64,000 nucleotides of DNA from Chromatiaceae bacterium (GTDB taxonomy: Bacteria > Pseudomonadota > Gammaproteobacteria > Chromatiales > Chromatiaceae): NCBI GenBank assembly GCA_022340805.1, contig JAJDNF010000007.1, positions 1-64,000 on the forward strand, written 5' to 3'. Below the pieces are notes generated by a model, which was not told the origin of the DNA, did no database searches, and worked only from the letters and a program-made list of their open reading frames with translations. Position 1 is the first letter of the stretch. Each line of letters opens with the position of its first letter. Below, piece by piece: positions 1-7,994 of the stretch. A program made the position numbers and the translations under genes.

Positions 1-129
1 ACCCGCTGGAACCGTACCGCGGCCGCCAAGGCACTCGGTATCAGCTTCCGCGCGCTGCGCTATCGGCTCGACAAGCTCGGCCTGGATGTCGACGGTCCGG
101 ACACCGACGCGCCGGGCAGGCCCGACTAG
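1..129 (+). CDS. pilR: C-terminal end of a PilR-like NtrC-family response regulator (5' truncated)
   Basis: Only the last 42 codons are inside the window. They read as a Fis-type helix-turn-helix, with the segment NRTAAAKALGISFRALRYRL typical of the DNA-binding end of NtrC-family sigma-54 activators. The gene lies directly upstream of a pilin gene that has a sigma-54 promoter. That is the usual place of PilR, the response regulator that switches on pilA transcription with the sensor PilS. The receiver and AAA+ domains lie outside the window, so the PilR name rests on context plus this one motif. Confidence 0.75.
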   Translation, partial: TRWNRTAAAKALGISFRALRYRLDKLGLDVDGPDTDAPGRPD

Positions 130-231
130 CTGGTGTGGTGCTGCGTATTTAGCGGCACATTGCATCGCCTGCCTCGGCGGTGATTGCAGGCTGCAATAGC
201 GCAGCATATTGCAGCCTTTGCGACGCCACCC

Positions 232-264
232 GGTCCATTACGGCTTGCGCCCAATGCACCCTAC
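232..264. repeat. Copy of a degenerate dispersed palindromic repeat
   Basis: The segment GGTCCATTACGGCTTGCGCC followed by CAATGCACCCTAC can fold as a hairpin (GGT-CATT with AATG-ACC). It shares the core ACGGCTTGCGCC with the copy at 63146-63178. See also 60790-60823. Confidence 0.5.
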
Positions 265-344
265 TCGGTTTGCCGGAGCGCCCGCCCATGTACCCCCGCA
301 ATAAGTGCCAAACAGAACGAAGCAGAATGCTAGCCCGCACGCGC

Positions 345-486
345 TGACGGTCAGGGTCAGTAAATGACGCTGAGCGTCAGTGTGGCCAGTCGGGGTCTGC
401 AGTCGATAACTCGGCCCGACCGCGCCATTTTCACCATCGAGCCAAATCCCCTCGCTAAGTCACTAAAAAATGACGGGAAATCGTCA
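345..486 (+). promoter_or_regulatory. Candidate PilR enhancer sites: three TGAC-type palindromes
   Basis: TGACGGTCA at 345-353, TGACGCTGAGCGTCA at 365-379 (a perfect 15-bp dyad) and TGACGGGAAATCGTCA at 471-486 share the half-site TGAC(G). They lie 11 to 150 bp upstream of the -24 element of the pilin promoter. Sigma-54 promoters need an upstream enhancer-bound activator, and the gene just upstream encodes one. The palindromes are seen directly; assigning them to PilR is inference. Confidence 0.5.
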
Positions 487-496
487 CTTTGAGCAT

Positions 497-511
497 TGGC
501 ACAGCTTCTGC
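497..511 (+). promoter_or_regulatory. Sigma-54 (RpoN) promoter of the major pilin gene
   Basis: TGGCAC-N5-CTGC fits the -24/-12 consensus TGGCAC-N5-TTGC with one mismatch and the correct GG-to-GC spacing. It predicts a transcript start near 523 and a leader of about 110 nt before the pilin ATG at 633. RpoN and PilR control of pilA is well established in Pseudomonas and relatives. Confidence 0.8.
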
Positions 512-632
512 TTCATTGTGGACACAGGTACTCCGGATGGGATCGATAGATGCGATTCGGACAGGCCCTAAAGTTTGCAATTGACTGGCCGTTAGCCCTG
601 TGCGACTGCCGATGTAACCCAGGAGATACTCA

Positions 633-1133
633 ATGAAGAAACAGTCAGGCTTTACCCTTATCGAACTGATGATCGTCGTCGCGATCATCGCGATCCTCGC
701 CGCGATTGCGATCCCGGCGTACAACAACTACATCCGTGAGGCACGCATGGCCAAGGTGACCGATCATTATGATTCGGCCTTCCGCGCCGCCAAGGCGGAA
801 CTGGCAAAAATCTCGGCCGAGATGGCGCGGTACAGTGGGGATGACTTTGACCCCGCCAGCTGGCAGCCAAAGAACTTTGCAGATGCCGGTCTGGACGTGA
901 AGACATCGGCTGACTGGATCACCCTGGTGTTCAATCCGGAAAACAACACGGCACCGGGCGGCGGTAATGCCTTCGAGCCGGACTCAGCGGGAGTCGACGG
1001 TACCGGCGCAGTCGGGATCACGGTCGCGGGAGCCGACCTTACCGACCTCACCGTCAGCGTTTCCCGGCCACTGTACCTGGATTTTGCCGACATCTCCCAG
1101 CAGAGTGTGACCATCGGCATCGCAAACCTCTGA
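633..1133 (+). CDS. pilA: Type IV major pilin (cysteine-free)
   Basis: This 166-residue prepilin has a short leader (MKKQSG) followed by the [20 protein letters not shown] signature. It includes the Glu5 needed for assembly, and cleavage by PilD is expected after Gly6. The N-terminal helix spans roughly residues 7-35 of the precursor, followed by a soluble head. The head has no cysteine, so the usual C-terminal disulfide loop of Pseudomonas-type PilA is missing. An AGGAGA ribosome site precedes the ATG. The sigma-54 promoter upstream and the strong terminator downstream fit a highly expressed single-gene transcript. It is the likelier major pilin of the two here. Confidence 0.9.
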   Translation: MKKQSGFTLIELMIVVAIIAILAAIAIPAYNNYIREARMAKVTDHYDSAFRAAKAELAKISAEMARYSGDDFDPASWQPKNFADAGLDVKTSADWITLVFNPENNTAPGGGNAFEPDSAGVDGTGAVGITVAGADLTDLTVSVSRPLYLDFADISQQSVTIGIANL

Positions 1134-1145
1134 GCAATGCCCCGC

Positions 1146-1177
1146 GGCGCCCCTGTCTGACAGGGGTGCCGTTTTTT
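1146..1177 (+). terminator. Rho-independent terminator after the major pilin gene
   Basis: A 10-bp stem (GGCGCCCCTG paired with CAGGGGTGCC, one G-U pair) with a TCTGA loop is followed directly by GTTTTTTC. It begins 12 nt after the pilin stop. It would uncouple pilA from the second pilin gene 34 nt downstream. Confidence 0.9.
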
Positions 1178-1210
1178 CATGCTCGGTCGAACAGACTCAG
1201 GTTGATCCAT

Positions 1211-1639
1211 ATGCGATATCCATACAAGCGCAAGGCGGGTAACTCAGGCTTCAGCCTGATCGAACTGATGATCGCGCTCGCGATTCTCGCCACGCTTGCC
1301 GCGATAGCCATCCCTGCCTACAACGGCTACCTGCGTGAGGCACAGCTGACCACCGCTCAGGCCAACGCCGACTCACTGCGCGTTTTCCTGGAAGACTGGC
1401 GCCTGGAAAACAGCACCTACCGGATCGGCGGGGACGCCGACTACGATCCGGAGACGAAGGCCGAACTCGGCTGGGTGCCGGATGGCGACAAGAACCTGTA
1501 CAGCTACGCGGTGGTCGGTGCGACCACGAACAATTATTCAGTCGAGATCACCTACATCCCCACCGGCATCTGGCTGCGCTGCGAAAACCGCATGAATCGC
1601 TGCTGCGACGGAACGGGTGCGGTAGAAGCCTGTCCGTAA
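1211..1639 (+). CDS. Second type IV pilin-like protein (PilE/minor-pilin type)
   Basis: This 142-residue prepilin starts at ATG 1211; a longer in-frame start at 1166 would fall inside the preceding terminator. A basic leader of 13 residues (MRYPYKRKAGNSG) precedes FSLIELMIALAILATLAAIA, so Glu5 and the PilD cleavage site are present. Unlike its neighbour it has a C-terminal cysteine cluster (LRCENRMNRCCDG and a final ACP), able to form disulfides. No clear promoter or strong ribosome site was seen, so it may rely on read-through past the terminator. Role as minor pilin or alternative major pilin is undecided. Confidence 0.85.
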   Translation: MRYPYKRKAGNSGFSLIELMIALAILATLAAIAIPAYNGYLREAQLTTAQANADSLRVFLEDWRLENSTYRIGGDADYDPETKAELGWVPDGDKNLYSYAVVGATTNNYSVEITYIPTGIWLRCENRMNRCCDGTGAVEACP

Positions 1640-2055
1640 ACAGAGGGCAAGCCGGTCCGGCAATGCCGTGATCGCCTGGCACAGCCCCCAATGCTTGCCA
1701 TCGATGAGTGGCCACAACGGCCGATTCGCCCAGAATGATCGGGTGTCGCCTGATGCATGGCCGTGCAACGCACGCTCAGTCTTGCATCGCAGCCGCTTCA
1801 ACGACCGTTCAACTCGGATTGCGTCACGTTGGGCGGATGGGCCGCCACAGCTTCATGGCCCGCCTCGCTGCCCATCCGAGTCTGCAACCCCCGGGCTACA
1901 ACGACAAATCCCGCCCCAGACACTAAAGTCCCTGCACACCCGGCCGTTAAGGCCAGCAACACGTTTTGCGCCGATTGGGGCACAACGAAACCGCGGGCAG
2001 GAGATATACTTGGGCGCAACGATTCAACACGGCGAAGGACCGAACCCGGCAGACC
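1640..2055. other. Intergenic region before pilB
   Basis: No gene is supported in this 416-bp gap. Several overlapping frames are open in both directions, but none has a recognisable product or a good ribosome site. A TATACT hexamer at 2005-2010 could be the -10 box of a pilB promoter, with no matching -35 at normal spacing. Confidence 0.4.
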
Positions 2056-3771
2056 ATGGCAACCACTAGCCCTATCACCCGTCTCGGCGGCCTCGCACGA
2101 CGCATGGTGCAGGATGGCCTGCTGTCCGAGCAGGATGCCGCAAAGGCGGTCGAGTCCTCGACCGCTGCCGGCCAACCACTGGTGTCCTATATCGTCCAAC
2201 AGGGACTGGTCGGGGCTCGCGATGTTGCGGTTGCGGCGTCGCAGGAATATGGCGTACCGCTGTTCGACATCGACGCCATCGATCCGGCCAACATGCCGAC
2301 CAGCCTGGTCGAGGAAAAACTGGTCCGCAAGCACCATGCGCTTCCGCTGATCAAACGCGGCAACCGCCTGTTCATGGCGGTCTCCGATCCAACCAACCAT
2401 CAGGGCCTGGACGAGATCAAGTTCCACACCGGCCTGACCACCGATGCGGTGCTGGTGGAGGACCACAAGCTGTCTGCGGCGATCGAAAAGGCCTTGCAGG
2501 CGCAGGACGCGGCGATCAGCGACATGCTCGACGCCGACCTCGAGAATCTCGATTTTGGCGCCGGCGACGACGAGGACGGCGCGAAGGAGACCAGCCTCGA
2601 CATCGACGATGCACCGGTGGTGCGCTATGTGAACAAGATCCTGCTCGACGCGATCAACTCGGGCAGTTCGGACATCCATTTCGAGCCCTACGAGCAGACC
2701 TACCGGATCCGTTTCCGCCAGGACGGCATGCTGCACGAAAAGGCCGCACCGCCAATCAATATCGCCGCGCGCCTGGCCGCGCGCATGAAGGTGATGGCAC
2801 GTATGAACGTGGCCGAGCGACGCGTGCCGCAGGACGGCCGCATCAAGATGGTATTGTCGCGCCACCGCTCGATCGACTTCCGTGTGAACACCTGCCCGAC
2901 GCTGTACGGGGAGAAGGTGGTACTGCGTATCCTCGATTCGTCGGCGGCCACGCTCGGCGTCGAGTCGCTCGGTTTCGACGAGCGCCAGAAGGAGCACTTC
3001 CTCGAGGCGATCGGCAAACCTTACGGCATGATACTGGTCACCGGACCGACCGGCAGCGGTAAGACGGTCACGCTGTATACCGCGCTGAACATGCTCAACT
3101 CCCCCGAGGTCAACATCTCCACCGCGGAAGACCCGGTCGAGATCCAGGTTGCCGGCATCAACCAGGTCAACGTTAACCCCAAGACCGGGCTGACCTTCGC
3201 CGAGGCGCTGCGCGCCTTCCTGCGCCAGGACCCGGACATCGTGATGGTCGGCGAGATTCGCGACCTGGAGACCGCCGAGATCGCGGTAAAGGCCGCGCAG
3301 ACCGGTCACCTGGTGCTGTCGACCCTGCACACCAACGACGCACCCCAGACCCTGACGCGCCTGGCAAACATGGGCATACCGGCGTTCAACATCGCCTCGT
3401 CGGTGAACCTGATCATGGCACAGCGTCTGGCACGGCGACTGTGTGAGCACTGCAAGACGGTCGAGGATCTGCCGCGTGACGCGCTGCTCGAGGAGGGCTT
3501 CAGCGAGGCCGAGATCCGACAGGGCATTACCGTGTACGGGCCGGCCGGCTGCGACAAGTGCACCAAGGGCTATAAGGGACGGGTCGGTATCTTCGAGGTC
3601 ATGCCGGTCACCGACGCGATGGGCAGGATGATCATGGAGAACGCCAACGCGATCCAGATCCGCGACCTCGCCAGATCAGAGGGCCTGCAGGACCTGCGCG
3701 CCTCCGGGCTTGCCAAGGTCAAGGCCGGGGTCACCAGCCTGGAAGAAATCAACCGAGTCACCAAGGATTAA
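2056..3771 (+). CDS. pilB: Type IV pilus extension ATPase PilB
   Basis: PilB is the cytoplasmic hexameric motor that drives pilin polymerisation. The 571-residue product has an N-terminal MshEN-type domain. The ATPase core has Walker A GPTGSGKT near residue 330, an Asp box and the Walker B region DPDIVMVGEIRD, and a His box in STLHTND. A zinc tetracysteine (CEHC near 463, CDKC near 499) is typical of PilB/GspE and separates it from PilT. ATG 2056 was chosen over the in-frame ATG 1966 because the protein then starts at MATTSPITRLGG and a GAAGGA ribosome-site-like motif lies upstream. pilC and pilD follow within a few bases, the standard operon. Confidence 0.95.
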   Translation: MATTSPITRLGGLARRMVQDGLLSEQDAAKAVESSTAAGQPLVSYIVQQGLVGARDVAVAASQEYGVPLFDIDAIDPANMPTSLVEEKLVRKHHALPLIKRGNRLFMAVSDPTNHQGLDEIKFHTGLTTDAVLVEDHKLSAAIEKALQAQDAAISDMLDADLENLDFGAGDDEDGAKETSLDIDDAPVVRYVNKILLDAINSGSSDIHFEPYEQTYRIRFRQDGMLHEKAAPPINIAARLAARMKVMARMNVAERRVPQDGRIKMVLSRHRSIDFRVNTCPTLYGEKVVLRILDSSAATLGVESLGFDERQKEHFLEAIGKPYGMILVTGPTGSGKTVTLYTALNMLNSPEVNISTAEDPVEIQVAGINQVNVNPKTGLTFAEALRAFLRQDPDIVMVGEIRDLETAEIAVKAAQTGHLVLSTLHTNDAPQTLTRLANMGIPAFNIASSVNLIMAQRLARRLCEHCKTVEDLPRDALLEEGFSEAEIRQGITVYGPAGCDKCTKGYKGRVGIFEVMPVTDAMGRMIMENANAIQIRDLARSEGLQDLRASGLAKVKAGVTSLEEINRVTKD

Positions 3772-3783
3772 ACGGGTCAAAGT

Positions 3784-5037
3784 ATGGCTACCAAAGCAGC
3801 AGCGGCAGCAGCGCCGAAACCGGACAAGGCCCTGGTCTTCGCCTGGGAGGGCACCGACCGCAAGGGCAACAGGGTCAAAGGTGAATCGCGCGCGGGTACC
3901 ATCGCTCTGGCACGCGCCGATTTGCGCAGGCAGGGCATTACCCCGCTCAAGCTGCGCAAGAAGAGTTCCTCGATCTTCTCGAACCGCAAGAAGAAGATCA
4001 CCAGCAAGGACATCGCGATATTCTCGCGCCAACTTGCGACGATGATGTCGGCAGGCGTACCGATGGTCCAGGCGTTCGATATCGTCGGCCGCGGCCACAA
4101 CAATCCGGCGATGCAGGAGATGGTGCTGTCGATCAAGGCCGACGTCGAGGGCGGCACCTCGCTGACCACGGCGCTGCGCAAACACCCGCTGTATTTCGAC
4201 GACCTGTTCTGCAACCTGGTCGAGGCCGGTGAACAGGCCGGCGTGCTCGAGACCCTGCTCGACAAGATCGCGACCTACAAGGAGAAGACCGAGTCGCTGA
4301 AGAGCAAGATCAAGAAGGCGCTTTTCTACCCCACCGCGGTGATCGTGGTGGCGATCCTGATCACCTCTATCATCATGATCTTCGTGATCCCGCAGTTCAA
4401 AGACCTGTTCAGCAGTTTCGGCGCCGACCTGCCGGGGTTCACGCTGCTGGTCATCAAGATCTCGGACTTCGTCGCCGGCTGGTGGTGGGCGATCCTCGGC
4501 GTGACCATCGCCGGGGTAGTCACCGCGGCGAACATCTGGAAACGATCGCCCAAGTTCCGCGAGACCCTGGACCGGCTGCTGCTCAAGGTGCCGGTAATAG
4601 GCGCCATCATGCACAAGGCCGCGCTGGCGCGCTTCTGCCGCACCACCGCGACCATGTTCACCGCCGGCGTGCCGCTGGTCGAGGCGCTGCAGTCGGTATC
4701 CGGCGCGACCGGCAGCGCGGTCTACGGCCAGGCGGTCCTGAAGATGCGCGACGACGTCGCGACCGGTCAGTCGCTGACCCTGGCGATGCGCCAGCAGGGC
4801 CTGTTCCCGCACATGGTCATCCAAATGGTCACGATCGGCGAGGAATCCGGTGCACTGGACGACATGCTGTCCAAGGTCGCGGATTTCTACGAGGAAGAGG
4901 TGGACAATGCCGTCGACGCGCTGAGCAGTCTGCTCGAGCCACTGATCATGGTCGTCCTGGGAACGGTGATCGGCGGCCTGGTCATCGCGCTGTACCTGCC
5001 GATATTCCAGCTTGGTTCGGTCGTTTCGGGTAACTGA
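3784..5037 (+). CDS. pilC: Type IV pilus inner-membrane platform protein PilC
   Basis: The 417-residue product has two repeated T2SSF domains. The first follows a basic N-terminal region and ends in a membrane segment around residues 180-205. A further membrane segment lies in the middle, and one at the extreme C-terminus (VVLGTVIGGLVIALYLPIF). Motifs such as FSRQLATMMSAGVPMVQAFD and FCRTTATMFTAGVPLVEAL mark the two repeats. PilC couples the PilB motor to pilin insertion in the inner membrane. It starts 12 bp after pilB. Confidence 0.95.
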   Translation: MATKAAAAAAPKPDKALVFAWEGTDRKGNRVKGESRAGTIALARADLRRQGITPLKLRKKSSSIFSNRKKKITSKDIAIFSRQLATMMSAGVPMVQAFDIVGRGHNNPAMQEMVLSIKADVEGGTSLTTALRKHPLYFDDLFCNLVEAGEQAGVLETLLDKIATYKEKTESLKSKIKKALFYPTAVIVVAILITSIIMIFVIPQFKDLFSSFGADLPGFTLLVIKISDFVAGWWWAILGVTIAGVVTAANIWKRSPKFRETLDRLLLKVPVIGAIMHKAALARFCRTTATMFTAGVPLVEALQSVSGATGSAVYGQAVLKMRDDVATGQSLTLAMRQQGLFPHMVIQMVTIGEESGALDDMLSKVADFYEEEVDNAVDALSSLLEPLIMVVLGTVIGGLVIALYLPIFQLGSVVSGN

Positions 5038-5040
5038 GGC

Positions 5041-5916
5041 ATGCCGGCAGATCCGGTCGTCGCAGCTATTGCACCCTATGCTGCAGTCTTGCTGGGTCTG
5101 GTTATCGGCAGCTTCCTGAACGTCGTGATCCTGCGCCTGCCGCGGCGCATGCAGGCGGAGCTGGCCGAGGCCTGCGCCGACCTGCGCGGCGAACACGCCG
5201 AGCCGCTGCCAAACCGCTGGTTCGGCCTCGACTACTTGATCAGCCCACCCTCGACCTGTCCGCACTGCGGACACGCGATAAGCGCCTGGGAGAACATCCC
5301 GGTGCTGAGCTATCTGTTGCTGCGCGGGCGCTGCAGCGACTGCAAGTCCCCGATCGGTGTGCGCTACCCGCTGGTCGAAGCGATCAGCGGTCTGTTGAGC
5401 CTGGTGGTCGTGCTGCACTTCGGTGCCACACCTGCCGCCGCGGTGTCCCTGCTGCTGCTGTGGGGACTGCTGGCGCTCACGGTGATCGACCTGGACGAGC
5501 AGCTGCTGCCCGACCAGCTGACCCTGCCGCTGGTCTGGCTCGGCCTGCTGGTCAACATAAACGGCCTGTTCACCGATCTGGGCTCGGCGGTAATCGGGGC
5601 CACGGCCGGCTACCTGAGCCTGTGGCTGGTGTTCCAGGTGTTCCGTCTGCTGACCGGGCGTGAGGGCATGGGCTACGGCGACTTCAAGCTGCTCGCCGTG
5701 TTTGGTGCCTTTCTCGGCTGGCAGATGCTGCCGCTGATCGTCCTGCTGTCGTCACTGATCGGTGCCGTGGTCGGCATCACCCTGGTGGTGACGCGCGGCC
5801 GCGACCGCCAGCTGCCTATCCCGTTCGGCCCTTACCTGGCCGCAGCCGGTTTCGTCGCCCTGTTGTGGGGCGAGCAGATCAATCGCGCCTACCTGCAGCT
5901 CACCGGGCTCGCCTGA
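5041..5916 (+). CDS. pilD: Prepilin peptidase / N-methyltransferase PilD
   Basis: This polytopic membrane enzyme of 291 residues cleaves the leader of prepilins and methylates the new N-terminus. The N-terminal domain has the zinc tetracysteine CPHC...CSDC around residues 77-102, characteristic of bifunctional PilD. The aspartyl protease residues are in VIDLDEQLLPDQLTL and in the GYGDFK (GxGD) motif. It starts 3 bp after pilC and its substrates are the two pilins upstream. Full length. Confidence 0.96.
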   Translation: MPADPVVAAIAPYAAVLLGLVIGSFLNVVILRLPRRMQAELAEACADLRGEHAEPLPNRWFGLDYLISPPSTCPHCGHAISAWENIPVLSYLLLRGRCSDCKSPIGVRYPLVEAISGLLSLVVVLHFGATPAAAVSLLLLWGLLALTVIDLDEQLLPDQLTLPLVWLGLLVNINGLFTDLGSAVIGATAGYLSLWLVFQVFRLLTGREGMGYGDFKLLAVFGAFLGWQMLPLIVLLSSLIGAVVGITLVVTRGRDRQLPIPFGPYLAAAGFVALLWGEQINRAYLQLTGLA

Positions 5917-5918
5917 TT

Positions 5919-6515
5919 TTGCTCAAAATCGGGCTCACCGGTGGGATCGGCAGTGGCAAGACTGCCGCCAGCGAGCACTTCGCGCATCTTGGCGCCGAGG
6001 TCATCGATACCGACCTGCTGAGCCGCGAGCTGGTCGAACCCGGACAACCCGCACTCGCCGAGATCGCGGCCGCCTTCGGCCGGCAGATGGTCAACGACGA
6101 CGGCCGCCTGGAACGTGCCCGCCTGCGCGCACTGGTGTTCGGCGATCCGCTGGCCAGGCAGCGCCTCGAGGCCATCCTGCACCCGCGCATCCGCGCCGCG
6201 ATGCTCGCGCGCGCAGATCGTTCGACGGCACCCTACGTCGTTTTCGTCATCCCGCTGCTGTTCGAGACCGGGCAGCAGTCCCTGGTCGACCGGGTGCTGC
6301 TGATCGATGTACCGGAGTCACTTCAGCGTGCCCGCGTCGCCGCGCGGGACGGGATCGACGATGCGCAAACAGAGCGCATCCTGCAGGCGCAGACCGACCG
6401 CGCAACACGCCTGCGCGGTGCCGACGACGTCATCTGCAACGATGGCAGCCTCGCGCAACTGCGCGCCGCCGTGGAAAAATTGCACCAGAAATATACGCAT
6501 CAGGTCCGGAATTGA
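5919..6515 (+). CDS. coaE: Dephospho-CoA kinase
   Basis: CoaE phosphorylates dephospho-CoA in the last step of coenzyme A synthesis. The P-loop GGIGSGKT lies at the N-terminus, and the length from TTG 5919 (198 residues) fits the family. A longer in-frame start at 5865 would overlap pilD by about 50 bp and add a non-family extension. I therefore prefer the TTG, whose first residues are followed by the family-typical KIGLTGGIGSGK. The pilD-coaE-zapD-yacG order is common in gammaproteobacteria. Confidence 0.92.
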   Translation: MLKIGLTGGIGSGKTAASEHFAHLGAEVIDTDLLSRELVEPGQPALAEIAAAFGRQMVNDDGRLERARLRALVFGDPLARQRLEAILHPRIRAAMLARADRSTAPYVVFVIPLLFETGQQSLVDRVLLIDVPESLQRARVAARDGIDDAQTERILQAQTDRATRLRGADDVICNDGSLAQLRAAVEKLHQKYTHQVRN

Positions 6516-6587
6516 GCGTTCCGCGCTTTACCGCGCCGGTCAGCTGTCCGACAATATTAGGCCGCGCTTACCCTCAAGGACGTTCCA

Positions 6588-7355
6588 TTGCCTGACACCG
6601 CTGTCTTCGAGCACCCGCTGAACGAGAAATGCCGAACCTGGCTGCGCCTGTCGCACCTGTTCGAGCAGTTCGAATTTCATATGCCGCATAGTGCGGAATG
6701 GCATGCGCGTGCGGCGATGACGGCGCTGCTGGATATCGCGAACGTGCTGTCACGCGCCGACATCAAATCGGAGCTGTTGAAAGAGCTCGAGCGCTACCGC
6801 CAGTCTCTGTCGCGCATGGCAAACAGCCCTGGCGTGGACACCGACCGCCTCGAGCACATCCTGGAGAACCTGTACCGATCCTGTCAGGGTGTGCGCGAGA
6901 TCAACGGCCAGCTCGCCCAGGCGCTGCGTAGCAACGAGTTCCTGAACAGTATCGTGCAGCGCAACAGTATCGCCGGTGGATCGTTCGATTTCGACCTGCC
7001 GCAATACCACTACTGGTTGCAGATGCCACAGGAAGAGCGCTCGCTGCAGCTGGATGATTGGCGGCACGAGATCAGCCCGGTGCAGGACGCCGTCGAGCTT
7101 CTTCTCGGCCTGATCCGCAGCAGCGCCGTGCCGACCCAGGAAACCGCCCCGAACGGCCTTTTTCAGCAGCCGCTGCCCGGCAACGCGATGGCACAACTGG
7201 TGCGCGTCGGCATCCCCTCGGCCGGCGGCATGTATGCAGAGATCAGCGGCGGCAAACACCGTTTCAGCGTGCGCTTCCTGGACTGCTCCGACTGGCAGCA
7301 TCCAGCCCAGGTCGACCGTACCGTCGCATTCACCCTCAGCACCTGCCTGATGTGA
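6588..7355 (+). CDS. zapD: Cell division protein ZapD
   Basis: The 255-residue cytoplasmic protein has the ZapD hallmarks. The N-terminus reads [19 protein letters not shown], followed by a helical domain and a C-terminal beta domain with [10 protein letters not shown]. ZapD bundles FtsZ filaments by binding the FtsZ C-terminal tail; ftsZ itself is about 9 kb away in this window. The start is TTG 6588 with an AAGGA ribosome site 9 nt upstream. The stop overlaps the GTG start of yacG. Confidence 0.93.
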   Translation: MPDTAVFEHPLNEKCRTWLRLSHLFEQFEFHMPHSAEWHARAAMTALLDIANVLSRADIKSELLKELERYRQSLSRMANSPGVDTDRLEHILENLYRSCQGVREINGQLAQALRSNEFLNSIVQRNSIAGGSFDFDLPQYHYWLQMPQEERSLQLDDWRHEISPVQDAVELLLGLIRSSAVPTQETAPNGLFQQPLPGNAMAQLVRVGIPSAGGMYAEISGGKHRFSVRFLDCSDWQHPAQVDRTVAFTLSTCLM

Positions 7356-7564
7356 GCGATGCCTTGAGCGTGCCGGCCAGTGACCCACCGTTCGAGGTTG
7401 CCTGTCCGACCTGCGGCAGGCGCACTCGCTGGACCCCGCAACAGACATGGCGCCCATTTTGCAGCGAGCGCTGCAAACTCATTGATCTGGGCGAATGGTT
7501 GACCGAAGAGCGGCGCATCCCGGGCACAGCGGCTGCGCCGTTCGAACCCCCCGACGAGTCGTGA
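7352..7564 (+). CDS. yacG: DNA gyrase inhibitor YacG (zinc-binding)
   Basis: This 70-residue protein has four zinc-ligand cysteines in the pattern CPTC...CSERC, followed by [16 protein letters not shown], the diagnostic YacG tail. YacG binds GyrB and inhibits gyrase. The GTG start at 7352 overlaps the zapD stop by 4 nt, indicating translational coupling. A much longer upstream extension in the same frame lies inside zapD and is not real. Confidence 0.92.
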   Translation: MSDALSVPASDPPFEVACPTCGRRTRWTPQQTWRPFCSERCKLIDLGEWLTEERRIPGTAAAPFEPPDES

Positions 7565-7571
7565 TCACTGA

Positions 7572-7994
7572 CTACAGCGGGAAATCGGCGACCGAGGTTT
7601 CGCGCGCGCCCCTGATGCGAATTCGTAACATGGCCGCAGACTTCGGGATGTCGCCGGACTCCCAGACAGCGGCATCCATGTGCAACGGCCGGCGCGCAAT
7701 CTCCTGCCCGCTGAGCGACAGGAAGATCGCCTCGGCACTGACGATATCGTCGGCGGTGAAGCCCGTCTGGCGCACGGCCAACCCTCGCGCGGCGGGCCCA
7801 AGGACCAGGGCACGATCCCCGGCGAGCGCGGCGCAGGGTGCCAGGAGCGGTCGACAATCAGGCTCGTTCACCAGGTAGACCACCGGTTCGTCGCGCAGTA
7901 CGCGGTCGGTCTTGCGCCCCACCTGACCCCAGCTGAGCGCGAGACCGACCGCGACGATCACGAAGAACAGCCAGTACCTACCGAGCCGGCTCAT
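7572..7994 (-). CDS. Hypothetical protein with one N-terminal membrane anchor
   Basis: The 140-residue product from ATG 7994 has a hydrophobic segment at residues 7-22 ([16 protein letters not shown]) and then a small extracytoplasmic domain. I do not recognise the family. Residues include two cysteines in [15 protein letters not shown] that could pair in the periplasm. The start overlaps the 3' end of the upstream Nudix/ThiE gene by 17 bp, so it is probably the last gene of that minus-strand unit. It converges on yacG with only 7 bp between stops. Confidence 0.65.
   Translation of the reverse strand: MSRLGRYWLFFVIVAVGLALSWGQVGRKTDRVLRDEPVVYLVNEPDCRPLLAPCAALAGDRALVLGPAARGLAVRQTGFTADDIVSAEAIFLSLSGQEIARRPLHMDAAVWESGDIPKSAAMLRIRIRGARETSVADFPL

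Larger units (their letters stand above)
130..632. other. Intergenic region carrying the pilin regulatory DNA
   Basis: This gap holds no convincing gene. Its left part has a degenerate dispersed repeat at 232-264. Its right part has three TGAC-type palindromes (345-353, 365-379, 471-486) followed by a sigma-54 promoter at 497-511. A short minus-strand reading frame across 455-727 overlaps the promoter and the pilin start, and I treat it as noise. Confidence 0.6.

Noticed and set aside
36-63. Treating the upstream end as a complete small DNA-binding gene
   Set aside because: It has no start codon in the window and is the tail of a longer activator.
1798-3450. A 550-codon minus-strand open frame opposite pilB
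   Set aside because: It is an antisense shadow of the high-GC pilB gene, with His/Arg/Val-rich sequence and no known family.
3676-5418. A 580-codon minus-strand frame opposite pilC and pilD
   Set aside because: GC-rich antisense shadow: it runs across two real genes and has no domain.
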